The translations under genes and the position numbers were made by a program. 38,639 bases of DNA, taken from an uncultured Pelagibacteraceae bacterium. GTDB taxonomy: Bacteria > Pseudomonadota > Alphaproteobacteria > Pelagibacterales > Pelagibacteraceae. Numbering within the stretch: the first letter of the stretch is position 1; the number at the start of each line of letters is the position of its first letter. Where the stretch lies: positions 1 through 38,639 of the forward strand of contig CACJWS010000011.1 in NCBI GenBank assembly GCA_902596975.1, read 5' to 3'. Shown in pieces: positions 32,740 to 38,639 of the stretch. The notes under the pieces were generated by a model. That model searched no databases, was not told the origin of the DNA, and was given only the letters and a program-made list of their open reading frames with translations.

Positions 32740-33634
32740 AAATTTTATCGGATATTTTCTATTATTGTTTCAGCCACTTTTTATGGCTAGTAATTTAATT
32801 GTAGCAAGAGGTGGTGTTGATGATGTTCCTCCCATATCTTTATCTTTTTGGAGATGGTTTATTTTTTTCATTATTTTATTCGTCCTAAATTATAAGTATT
32901 TAGTTGATAATTTTCAGACTATTAAAAAAGAGAGTAAAAGAAGTTTTTTTCTAGGTTTGATGGGATGTGGTGTTTGTGGAATATTTCCATATATGGCTGG
33001 TTCATCTACAACCATTGTTAATATGGGAATTCTTTATACTTCTTCACCAATATTTATAATTTTAATCTCATATTTTCTTTTTAAAGATAAGATAAATATT
33101 TTCCAATTTATTGGCTTACTTTTTTGTCTAGTTGGAGTGTTTGCTGTAATTTTAAAGGGCGATATCAATTTACTTCTTGAATTAAAATTTGCTTCTGGAG
33201 ATTTTTGGATGTTAGGAGCAGCAATAGGCTGGGCAATTTATACAGTTATGCTTTTTCAATGGAATTCAGAACTTAAATTTTTTCCAAGACTAACAATTAT
33301 ATCTTTCTTTGGTTTTTTATCCATTTTGCCTTTTTATTTTATAGAGCATTTTTATTTTGAAAAAACTTTATTCAATGAAGAATTTTATTATTGGATTTTG
33401 TTTGCAGCAATTTCTCCAGGTATAATCGCTTTCTCACTATACACATTAACTATTAAATATTTAGGACCATCAACAACTGGTTTCACGCTATACCTCTATA
33501 CAATTTATGGAGCTTTTTATGGAATAATATTTTTTTCAGAGATTTTAGAGAATTATCATTTAATAGGTACCATATTTGTATTTTTTGGTATTTATTTGGT
33601 AAGAAGAAAAAGTAAAAATGAAATTAAAGCCTAA
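32732..33634 (+). CDS. EamA / DMT-superfamily transporter
   Basis: A 300-residue inner-membrane protein with ten spans in two EamA repeats. Visible marks are ISLSFWRWFIFFIIL in the first repeat, GILYTSSPIFIILISYFLFKDKINIFQFIGLLFCLVGVFAVI at the end of repeat 1, and GPSTTGFTLYLYTIYGAFYGIIFFSEIL in repeat 2. DMT proteins of this kind export amino acids or other metabolites; the cargo is unknown. It overlaps the MFS gene upstream and the alpha/beta hydrolase downstream (17 bases), so the three form an operon. Confidence 0.87.
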   Translation: MNKNFIGYFLLLFQPLFMASNLIVARGGVDDVPPISLSFWRWFIFFIILFVLNYKYLVDNFQTIKKESKRSFFLGLMGCGVCGIFPYMAGSSTTIVNMGILYTSSPIFIILISYFLFKDKINIFQFIGLLFCLVGVFAVILKGDINLLLELKFASGDFWMLGAAIGWAIYTVMLFQWNSELKFFPRLTIISFFGFLSILPFYFIEHFYFEKTLFNEEFYYWILFAAISPGIIAFSLYTLTIKYLGPSTTGFTLYLYTIYGAFYGIIFFSEILENYHLIGTIFVFFGIYLVRRKSKNEIKA

Positions 33635-34430
33635 AATGTTATTTGCAAAAATTCTGTTTTATATTTTTATTATTTACTTTGGAGTTTCTCTAATAGTTTA
33701 TTTTTATCAAAGAAAATTATTATATCATCCTGGTGAAAATAATTATTTAGATGAAGGACCTCTATCTCACAAAATCGAAAAAGTAAGTATTCAATCTGAT
33801 AATGATCTAGTTGGATGGTATTACAAAAAAAATAATAACTTTAAAACCTTGCTTTTTTTTCACGGAAATGCTGGAAAATTAGATAATAGAATTTATAAAC
33901 TAAATGAGTTTGCAGATTTAGATTTAAACTATTTAATTTTTGCATATAGAGGCTTTAGTGGAAACAAAGGCAAACCAACTGAAATTGGTCTTTATAAAGA
34001 TGCAATTAAAGCCAAAGAATGGCTTAATCAACACAATATAGAAGATAAAGATATTGTTCTCTATGGAGAATCTCTTGGCACTGCTGTAGCAATAGAGACC
34101 GCAAGTAACAATTTATTTGCAGGTATAATATTAGAGTCCCCTTTTACATCCATGGAGATTCTGGCGCAAAAATATTACCCATATCTTCCTGCAAAAATTA
34201 TTTTAAAAGATAAATACAAATCTATTGAAAAAATTAACAAAATAAAGTTTCCCATGCATGTGATGCATGGAAAAAAGGATAATATTGTACCATTTTATAT
34301 GGGTGAAGAAATATTTAATAAATATGGTGGTGTTAAGTCAAATTATTTTAATGACAACGACGACCATATGATGGAATTTAATAAAAATTTAATTCAATCA
34401 ATCGACAATTTTATAAAAAGTTTAAATTAA
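33618..34430 (+). CDS. Membrane-anchored alpha/beta hydrolase (BEM46/YfhR-like)
   Basis: A 270-residue protein with one N-terminal membrane anchor (about 8-29) followed by an alpha/beta hydrolase domain. The oxyanion loop is FFHGNAG (80-86), the nucleophile elbow GESLGT has Ser152, the acid is Asp221 (HGKKDNIVP) and the base His250 (DDHMMEF). The YHPG ... L-V-G-W-Y pattern before the catalytic domain resembles the BEM46/ABHD13/YfhR group of unknown substrate. It probably faces the periplasm. An ATG at 33636 is an alternative start; 33618 keeps basic residues ahead of the anchor. Confidence 0.83.
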   Translation: MKLKPKMLFAKILFYIFIIYFGVSLIVYFYQRKLLYHPGENNYLDEGPLSHKIEKVSIQSDNDLVGWYYKKNNNFKTLLFFHGNAGKLDNRIYKLNEFADLDLNYLIFAYRGFSGNKGKPTEIGLYKDAIKAKEWLNQHNIEDKDIVLYGESLGTAVAIETASNNLFAGIILESPFTSMEILAQKYYPYLPAKIILKDKYKSIEKINKIKFPMHVMHGKKDNIVPFYMGEEIFNKYGGVKSNYFNDNDDHMMEFNKNLIQSIDNFIKSLN

Positions 34431-34478
34431 GACATAATTTAAACAAATCCACATCACTTTTAAATTCTAATTTTAGAT

Positions 34479-35042
34479 ATGTTTAAATTCCCTTTATTAC
34501 TTTTTTTATTAATATTGCCAACAAAACTTAGTTCAGAAATAAATAATGAGTACTATGATAACAATTATTTTCATATTGGAAAAATGAACTCTTACAATAG
34601 TGAGTTCACTCTATATTTTAAAACACGGAAGAAAGCTATTTTAGCAAAGGGAGAATTTTCTAATTATATTAATGATTTTCCACAGGACTTATACTTATAT
34701 GATAAAAATTTAAATAAAGATTACCCTTTAATTTCATATGACTGGTTTCCAAAAAAAGTTAAAAAAATATCAAAAAAATATAATTACCCACTTTTCCCAG
34801 AGGATTTTGCTTACTATTTATTAAATGACAACAACACTTTAATTTTGATAAGTGCAAAAAAAAATTTTAATGAAAATTTAAAATATGACATAAAAAATAA
34901 TAAGCTAGAAATTGCTAAGACTTCTGGAAAATTAAATTTTATAATCTCTTCTTATGCTGAAAACTGTGGTTATAAATCTCTAAAAAATAATTTTGAGTGC
35001 AATATCTATAAACCTTTAATTTCTAAAAATTTGCTTAATTAA
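34479..35042 (+). CDS. Unrecognised secreted protein
   Basis: A 187-residue protein of unrecognised family. It has a signal peptide (about 1-19, PLLLFLLILPTKLSS) and a Tyr/Asn/Lys-rich mature part. Two cysteines, Cys163 and Cys174 (ENCGYKSLKNNFECN), near the C-terminus could form one disulfide. The body has alternating polar/aromatic stretches suggesting beta structure (LYFKTRKKAILAKGEF, DLYLYDKNLNKDYPLISYDWF). It starts 48 bases after the hydrolase and its end overlaps the convergent ftsY end by 8 bases. Codon use is like its neighbours. It may be lineage-restricted. Confidence 0.7.
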   Translation: MFKFPLLLFLLILPTKLSSEINNEYYDNNYFHIGKMNSYNSEFTLYFKTRKKAILAKGEFSNYINDFPQDLYLYDKNLNKDYPLISYDWFPKKVKKISKKYNYPLFPEDFAYYLLNDNNTLILISAKKNFNENLKYDIKNNKLEIAKTSGKLNFIISSYAENCGYKSLKNNFECNIYKPLISKNLLN

Positions 35043-35952
35043 CTTGGGTAAAAGCATTTGCAAACTTCTCAGCTTCAAATATTTGTAAGTCATCCTCTTT
35101 TTCTCCAAGTCCGAGACCAACAATAGGTACTTTATATTTCTTTGAAATCGCAATCAAAATTCCACCTTTTGCAGTTCCATCAAGTTTTGTCATTATGATG
35201 CCTGTAATTGGAAGTAATTTATTAAATTCTTCGAGTTGATTAATTATGTTTTGTCCCGACGTTGCATCTAAAACTAAAATAACCTCGTGAGGTGCTGTTT
35301 CATCACTTTTTTTAATTACATTTCCTATTTTTTTTAATTCATCCATTAAATTCTTTTTATTTTGCAATCTTCCTGCCGTGTCTACTATTACTTGATTTAT
35401 TTTTTGATTTTGAGCTATTTCCATTGCTTTAAAAGCAACTGAAGCCGGATCTGAACCAGGATCTGATTTTATAATTTTAGCATCAACCCTGTTAGCCCAT
35501 TCTTCTAATTGATCAATAGCAGCTGCTCTAAATGTATCGCATGCTGAAAAAAGAACTTTATTATTATTTTGTATAAATATTTTTCCTAATTTTCCAATAG
35601 TAGTTGTCTTACCAACTCCATTAACACCTGAAACTAATATTATATTTGTCTTTTCCTTTTTTAAAAAAAAATCTTTTTTTTCTAGGGGTGTCATTAGTTC
35701 TAAAATATAATTATTAAGTATTTCGAAAACTTCCTTGATTGGATCATTTTTAGGATCAATCTTTTTTTGAGCAATTATAGATTTTATCTCTGATGCTGCA
35801 TCTATGCCCACATCTGAGCCGATCAAGAATTCTTCTATTTTATCAAGAGTTGCATCGTCAATTTCTTTCTTAACTATTATTTCTTTAAGGCCTGATGCTA
35901 TATTGCTTGCACTTCTTTTAAATCCGATTTTAAATTTTTCAAAAATACCCAT
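35035..35952 (-). CDS. ftsY: Signal recognition particle receptor FtsY
   Basis: A 305-residue SRP GTPase. The N domain covers about 1-95. The G domain has G1 GVNGVGKT (109-116), the insertion-box motif DTFRAAAIDQLEEWA, G3 DTAGRLQNKKNLMDEL, G4 TKLDGTAKGG, and the closing GLGLGEKEDDLQIFEAEKFANAF. It docks ribosome-SRP complexes to the membrane by pairing with Ffh, encoded 1 kb away. It has no acidic A domain like that of E. coli FtsY, but short FtsY proteins of about 300 residues are common in small alphaproteobacterial genomes. One-base overlap with dapF upstream. Confidence 0.96.
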   Translation of the reverse strand: MGIFEKFKIGFKRSASNIASGLKEIIVKKEIDDATLDKIEEFLIGSDVGIDAASEIKSIIAQKKIDPKNDPIKEVFEILNNYILELMTPLEKKDFFLKKEKTNIILVSGVNGVGKTTTIGKLGKIFIQNNNKVLFSACDTFRAAAIDQLEEWANRVDAKIIKSDPGSDPASVAFKAMEIAQNQKINQVIVDTAGRLQNKKNLMDELKKIGNVIKKSDETAPHEVILVLDATSGQNIINQLEEFNKLLPITGIIMTKLDGTAKGGILIAISKKYKVPIVGLGLGEKEDDLQIFEAEKFANAFTQVN

Positions 35953-36776
35953 TATATTTTGATATTAATCTTTTCAATTTCAGATACAGGACCTCTCATT
36001 TTTATATTTAATTCATTATCAATTTGAATATTTAAAATTCCTGTTGAAAATTCTATTTTTGAATTACTGTTTTGTAGTTGATTTAAATTAGCTGCGACTG
36101 CTGTTGCACACGCTGCAGTCCCGCAAGCTTTTGTTAAACCTGCACCCCTCTCCCAAACTTTAATTTTGTAATGTTGATCACTAATTTTCTGAGCTATTGT
36201 GACATTGCATTTCTCAGGGAAAACTTCATGATTTTCTATTAATGGTCCATATTTTTTTAAATTTATTTTTTCTATATCCTCGCAAAAATATACTACATGA
36301 GGGTTACCAACATTCACTGCAATACCACCATTCATTTTATTTCCGTCAATATCAATCATACCAAGTGATAGATTTTTAGTATCAAGATTTTTACTTAAAG
36401 GAATTTTGTTCCACTCTAAATTTGGAGTTCCAATTATCGTTTCAACATCTTTATTATTAAGAACTTTAGATTTTAATATTTTTGAGGATACCAAAATTTC
36501 AATTTCTTTTTTATTTTTTTCAATACTTAGTAAATAAGCAACACATCTAGTTCCATTTCCACATGCATCTGAGCGGCTTCCATCCGAGTTAAAAAAAGCA
36601 ACATCAGCATCAGCTTTTTGACTTTTGTTTATGTAGATCAACTGATCGCACCCTATGAAATCTCTGTCACAAATTTTTAAGATTTGGTCATTTGATAAGT
36701 TTAAACTATTCATTCTCTGATCAATAATAACAAAGTCGTTACCTAATCCATCCATTTTAAATGCTTCAAATTCCAT
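35952..36776 (-). CDS. dapF: Diaminopimelate epimerase
   Basis: A 274-residue enzyme with the two catalytic cysteines in their motifs: Cys72 in SDACGNGTRC and Cys218 in GAGLTKACGTAAC. It begins MEFEAFKMDGLGNDFVIID as usual and has NVGNPHVV in the middle. It converts LL- to meso-diaminopimelate for lysine and peptidoglycan synthesis. Length is normal. It is divergent from ffh and directly precedes ftsY with a one-base overlap; in many Alphaproteobacteria a tRNA methylthiotransferase gene lies between the two, which is absent here (recalled, not checked). Confidence 0.96.
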   Translation of the reverse strand: MEFEAFKMDGLGNDFVIIDQRMNSLNLSNDQILKICDRDFIGCDQLIYINKSQKADADVAFFNSDGSRSDACGNGTRCVAYLLSIEKNKKEIEILVSSKILKSKVLNNKDVETIIGTPNLEWNKIPLSKNLDTKNLSLGMIDIDGNKMNGGIAVNVGNPHVVYFCEDIEKINLKKYGPLIENHEVFPEKCNVTIAQKISDQHYKIKVWERGAGLTKACGTAACATAVAANLNQLQNSNSKIEFSTGILNIQIDNELNIKMRGPVSEIEKINIKI

Positions 36777-36796
36777 ATAAATAATACTTAACTTAT

Positions 36797-36825
36797 TTAT
36801 TGACTTTTTGAACCTCTAATATAAT
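36797..36825 (+). promoter_or_regulatory. Promoter for the ffh leader / ffh-rpsP operon
   Basis: A perfect -10 TATAAT stands at 36820-36825. With 17-base spacing the -35 is TTATTG (36797-36802); TTGACT at 36800 is a better hexamer but only 14 bases away. Transcription should start near 36831-36833, which is where the 5' strand of the closing helix of the downstream structured element begins. Confidence 0.65.
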
Positions 36826-36830
36826 TTACG

Positions 36831-36930
36831 CGCACTTCCGCAAAATACAGCAATTTGCGGTGTCTTTGGAAACAAAGAGATCGACACCAGTCAGCGAGGG
36901 TTCGCCCACTGGTGCGATACTTGCTGTGCG
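36831..36930 (+). ncRNA. Candidate structured RNA: ffh leader or small RNA
   Basis: About 100 bases at roughly 53% GC in AT-rich surroundings. Possible pairings read by eye: closing helix CGCAC (36831-36835) with GTGCG (36926-36930); hairpin 1 CCGCAAA (36838-36844) with TTTGCGG (36854-36860); hairpin 2 inner stem CTTTG/CAAAG with GAAA loop (36864-36877) inside TGTC/GACA (36861-36864, 36883-36886); hairpin 3 CCAGT/ACTGG (36887-36891, 36908-36912) continuing as GGG-TTCG-CCC after a 6-base bulge. The hairpin 1 loop ACAGCAA (36847-36853) is complementary to TTGCTGT (36921-36927), allowing a pseudoknot that competes in part with the closing helix. The ffh ATG is at 36936 with no Shine-Dalgarno, so it is probably a cis leader. 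The GGAA-tetraloop core of SRP RNA is absent. No known family recognised. Confidence 0.65.
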
Positions 36931-36935
36931 AAATT

Positions 36936-38294
36936 ATGTTTGAAAATTTAACTAATAAATTTGAAGAAATTTTTTCTTCATTAAAAAAAGCTCCTTCTCT
37001 TGATGAAAAGCAAGTTGACGAGGGTTTAAAAGGTATAAGGTTGGCTTTGTTAGAAGCCGATGTTTCATTAGACGTAGTTAAGGAGTTTATTAGTAGAGTT
37101 AAGCCCAAAGCGCTAGGTCAGGAAATTATAAGATCAACTTCTCCCGGGGATATGGTTGTAAAAATCGTTTATGACGAAATAGTATCTTTTTTAGGTGATA
37201 AGAATTCTGAAATCTCCCTTAATGCTGTCCCTCCAGTTCCAATCATGTTAGTTGGATTGCAAGGTTCAGGAAAAACCACAACAACCTCAAAATTAGCAAA
37301 ATTTTTAGAAAAAAATAATAAGAAAAAAGTAATGATGGCTAGTTTAGACGTTTACAGACCTGCCGCGCAAGAGCAATTGAGACTTTTGGGTGAACAAAAT
37401 AATATTGAAACTTTGCCAATTATAGACGGCCAGCTTCCTGCAGATATTTGTAGAAGAGCATTAAGTGCTGCAAATTTAAATGGTTGTGAAGTAGTTTTAT
37501 TTGATACTGCTGGAAGAACACAAATAGATTTTCAAATGATGAATGAAATCAAACAAATTGAAACTATTATTAATCCTGCAGAAACTATACTGGTAGCAGA
37601 TTCTCTAACAGGTCAAGTTGCTGCTAATGTAGCAAAGGAATTTAAAAATACAGTAAATTTGAGCGGAATTATACTTACAAGAGCAGATGGAGATGGAAGA
37701 GGTGGAGCTGCATTGAGTATGAAATATGTTGCTGAGGTCCCCATAAAGTTTCTTGGTGTTGGAGAGAAAATTGAGAATTTTGAAGTTTTCCATCCTGATC
37801 GAATTGCAAATAGAATTTTGGGAATGGGAGATATCGTTTCCTTAGTTGAAAAAGCTTCAGAAGATTTAGATCAAGAAAATTTAAAGAAAACAGAAGAGAA
37901 ACTTAAAAAAGGTCAATTCTCGATGGAAGATTATCTTTCTCAATTACGTCAAATGAAAAAGATGGGTGGAATAGAAGGCATAATGTCATTTCTCCCTGGA
38001 GTTTCAAAAATTAAATCACAAATGGACCAATCAGGAATAGATGAAAAAATTATAACTCAAAATGAAGCTGTTATTTTATCAATGACAAAGCAAGAAAGAG
38101 AAAATCCTAAAATTATAAATGGATCAAGAAAAAAAAGAATTGCTAATGGCTCAGGTACAGACATTGCCACTATCAATAAGTTGTTAAAACAATTTAAGAT
38201 GATGTCAGAAATGATGAAAAAAATGTCTAAAGGAAACATGAAAGGAATGGCGGATAAAGGGATCCCGCCTGAACTATTTAATCAATTAAAATAA
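36936..38294 (+). CDS. ffh: Signal recognition particle protein Ffh
   Basis: A 452-residue SRP GTPase from the ATG at 36936; the frame is open further upstream, to 36855, but only through the structured leader. MFENLTNKFEEIFSSLKK is the standard N-terminus. The G domain has G1 GLQGSGKT (107-114), DVYRPAAQEQL, DTAGRTQID, and TRADGDGRGGAAL in the G4 region. The Met-rich M domain at the end contains the RNA-binding motif GSRKKRIANGSG and MMSEMMKKMSKGNMKGM, which binds signal sequences. Length equals the bacterial norm. It directs membrane proteins to FtsY. rpsP follows after 14 bases. Confidence 0.97.
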   Translation: MFENLTNKFEEIFSSLKKAPSLDEKQVDEGLKGIRLALLEADVSLDVVKEFISRVKPKALGQEIIRSTSPGDMVVKIVYDEIVSFLGDKNSEISLNAVPPVPIMLVGLQGSGKTTTTSKLAKFLEKNNKKKVMMASLDVYRPAAQEQLRLLGEQNNIETLPIIDGQLPADICRRALSAANLNGCEVVLFDTAGRTQIDFQMMNEIKQIETIINPAETILVADSLTGQVAANVAKEFKNTVNLSGIILTRADGDGRGGAALSMKYVAEVPIKFLGVGEKIENFEVFHPDRIANRILGMGDIVSLVEKASEDLDQENLKKTEEKLKKGQFSMEDYLSQLRQMKKMGGIEGIMSFLPGVSKIKSQMDQSGIDEKIITQNEAVILSMTKQERENPKIINGSRKKRIANGSGTDIATINKLLKQFKMMSEMMKKMSKGNMKGMADKGIPPELFNQLK

Positions 38295-38299
38295 AGGAG
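38294..38299 (+). promoter_or_regulatory. Ribosome binding site for rpsP
   Basis: AAGGAG, 9 bases before the rpsP ATG at 38309, begins at the last base of the ffh stop codon. ffh and rpsP are thus one transcript with independent strong initiation at rpsP. Confidence 0.65.
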
Positions 38300-38308
38300 A
38301 TATAAGTA

Positions 38309-38639
38309 ATGTTAAAAATGAGACTATCAATGGGAGGTACTAAAAAAAGGCCAGTATATAAAATTGTTGTGGCTGATAGTAGATTTCCAAGAGACGGAAG
38401 GTTTATAGAAAAATTAGGTTTTTATAATCCGTTATTACCGAAGGATAAAAAGGAAAGAATTGGCTTAGATTCCGAGCGAATTAAATATTGGTTAGGTCAA
38501 GGAGCTCAGCCAACAACAAGAGTTGCAAGGTTATTGGGAGAAAACGATATAATGCCAATGCCTGAAAAAGGAAACAATCCTCAAAAAGCAATTCCTAAAA
38601 AAGATAGAAAAAAAGCTGACGAAGGTGGAGAAGCGAAAC
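38309..38639 (+). CDS. rpsP: 30S ribosomal protein S16, truncated by the window edge
   Basis: Translating from 38309 gives [20 protein letters not shown], then [22 protein letters not shown], which are the signature blocks of S16, followed by [21 protein letters not shown]. The first 110 residues are present; the reading frame is still open at the end, in a Lys/Glu/Gly-rich tail. In Alphaproteobacteria rpsP commonly follows ffh and leads rimM-trmD-rplS, which is the expected continuation outside the window. A second in-frame ATG at codon 4 is an alternative start. Confidence 0.96.
   Translation, partial: MLKMRLSMGGTKKRPVYKIVVADSRFPRDGRFIEKLGFYNPLLPKDKKERIGLDSERIKYWLGQGAQPTTRVARLLGENDIMPMPEKGNNPQKAIPKKDRKKADEGGEAK

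Noticed and set aside
36893..36910. tRNA or tmRNA T-arm (GGGTTCGCCC)
   Set aside because: No acceptor stem, D arm or anticodon arm at tRNA spacing, and no tmRNA tag sequence nearby; the motif is a UUCG-capped stem of the ffh leader.
36831..36930. 4.5S SRP RNA (ffs) next to ffh
   Set aside because: The conserved GGAA tetraloop core with its AGCAG/CAGG internal loop is missing on both strands, and the predicted fold is branched rather than a rod.
36855..36935. N-terminal extension of Ffh through the leader
   Set aside because: MFENLTNKFEEIF at 36936 is the standard Ffh N-terminus; the 27 upstream residues resemble nothing in the family and are the translated structured RNA.
1..38639. Mobile elements, CRISPR arrays, rRNA and tRNA genes
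   Set aside because: No transposase or integrase, no regularly spaced repeats and no rRNA/tRNA-like sequences were seen on either strand.

Overview
The window looks like a piece of a streamlined, AT-rich marine alphaproteobacterial genome, most likely a SAR11 / Candidatus Pelagibacter relative. The grounds are the very low GC content, gaps of 0-170 bases with no gene-free stretch over 300 bases, many stop/start overlaps, and the gene content: HspQ, DUF2794, YciB/IspZ, a CcmCDEFGH block, FtsY-DapF-Ffh-RpsP, a Tat-exported TRAP binding protein and a Glp-like ABC importer. No rRNA, tRNA, insertion sequence or CRISPR array was seen. The taxon is inferred from style and content, not from a database search.

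Layout. (1) 1-3690: a minus-strand aldo/keto reductase - IalB-like - argG run (argG cut by the left edge), a plus-strand BAX-inhibitor-1 (YbhL-like) membrane protein, a minus-strand yciB - DUF2794 pair, and plus-strand hspQ. (2) 3759-7981: a long hairpin followed by ccmC-ccmD-ccmE-ccmF-ccmG-ccmH, which handles heme delivery and cytochrome c maturation. (3) 7996-27387: one long co-oriented run. It holds a PagL-like outer-membrane protein, two tandem FMN-dependent 2-hydroxyacid oxidases, a class I aminotransferase, a GlcD/Dld-like FAD oxidase, a 2-hydroxyacid (glyoxylate-type) reductase, a zinc alcohol dehydrogenase, a five-gene ABC importer with two unequal ATPases, an amidase, and a three-gene TRAP transporter whose large permease carries an unusual ~330-residue soluble tail. 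(4) 27384-31500, minus strand: GGT-like hydrolase - oxalyl-CoA-synthetase-like ligase - PanE-like reductase. (5) 31531-35042, plus strand: MFS transporter, EamA transporter, alpha/beta hydrolase, and an unrecognised secreted protein. (6) 35035-38639: ftsY and dapF on minus, then ffh and rpsP (cut by the right edge) on plus.

How it fits together. The middle reads as a scavenging island for small organic acids, alcohols or polyols and their oxidation products. Uptake would be through the ABC and TRAP systems. Oxidation would be by the alcohol dehydrogenase, the two FMN oxidases and the FAD oxidase, and interconversion by the hydroxyacid reductase and aminotransferase. Both binding-protein genes have strong ribosome binding sites and a GC-rich hairpin between them and their permeases, which fits high binding-protein expression. 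The flanks (yciB/ccm on one side, ftsY-dapF-ffh-rpsP on the other) are housekeeping genes that, from memory, sit close together in many Alphaproteobacteria, so the island may be an insertion between them.

The strongest candidate for something undescribed is the ~100-base leader at 36831-36930 just upstream of ffh. It is about 53% GC in an otherwise very AT-rich background, begins about where a good promoter would start transcription, and folds on paper into a closing helix, three hairpins (one with a GAAA and one with a UUCG loop) and a 7-base loop/tail complementarity that could make a pseudoknot ending 8 bases before the ffh start codon.
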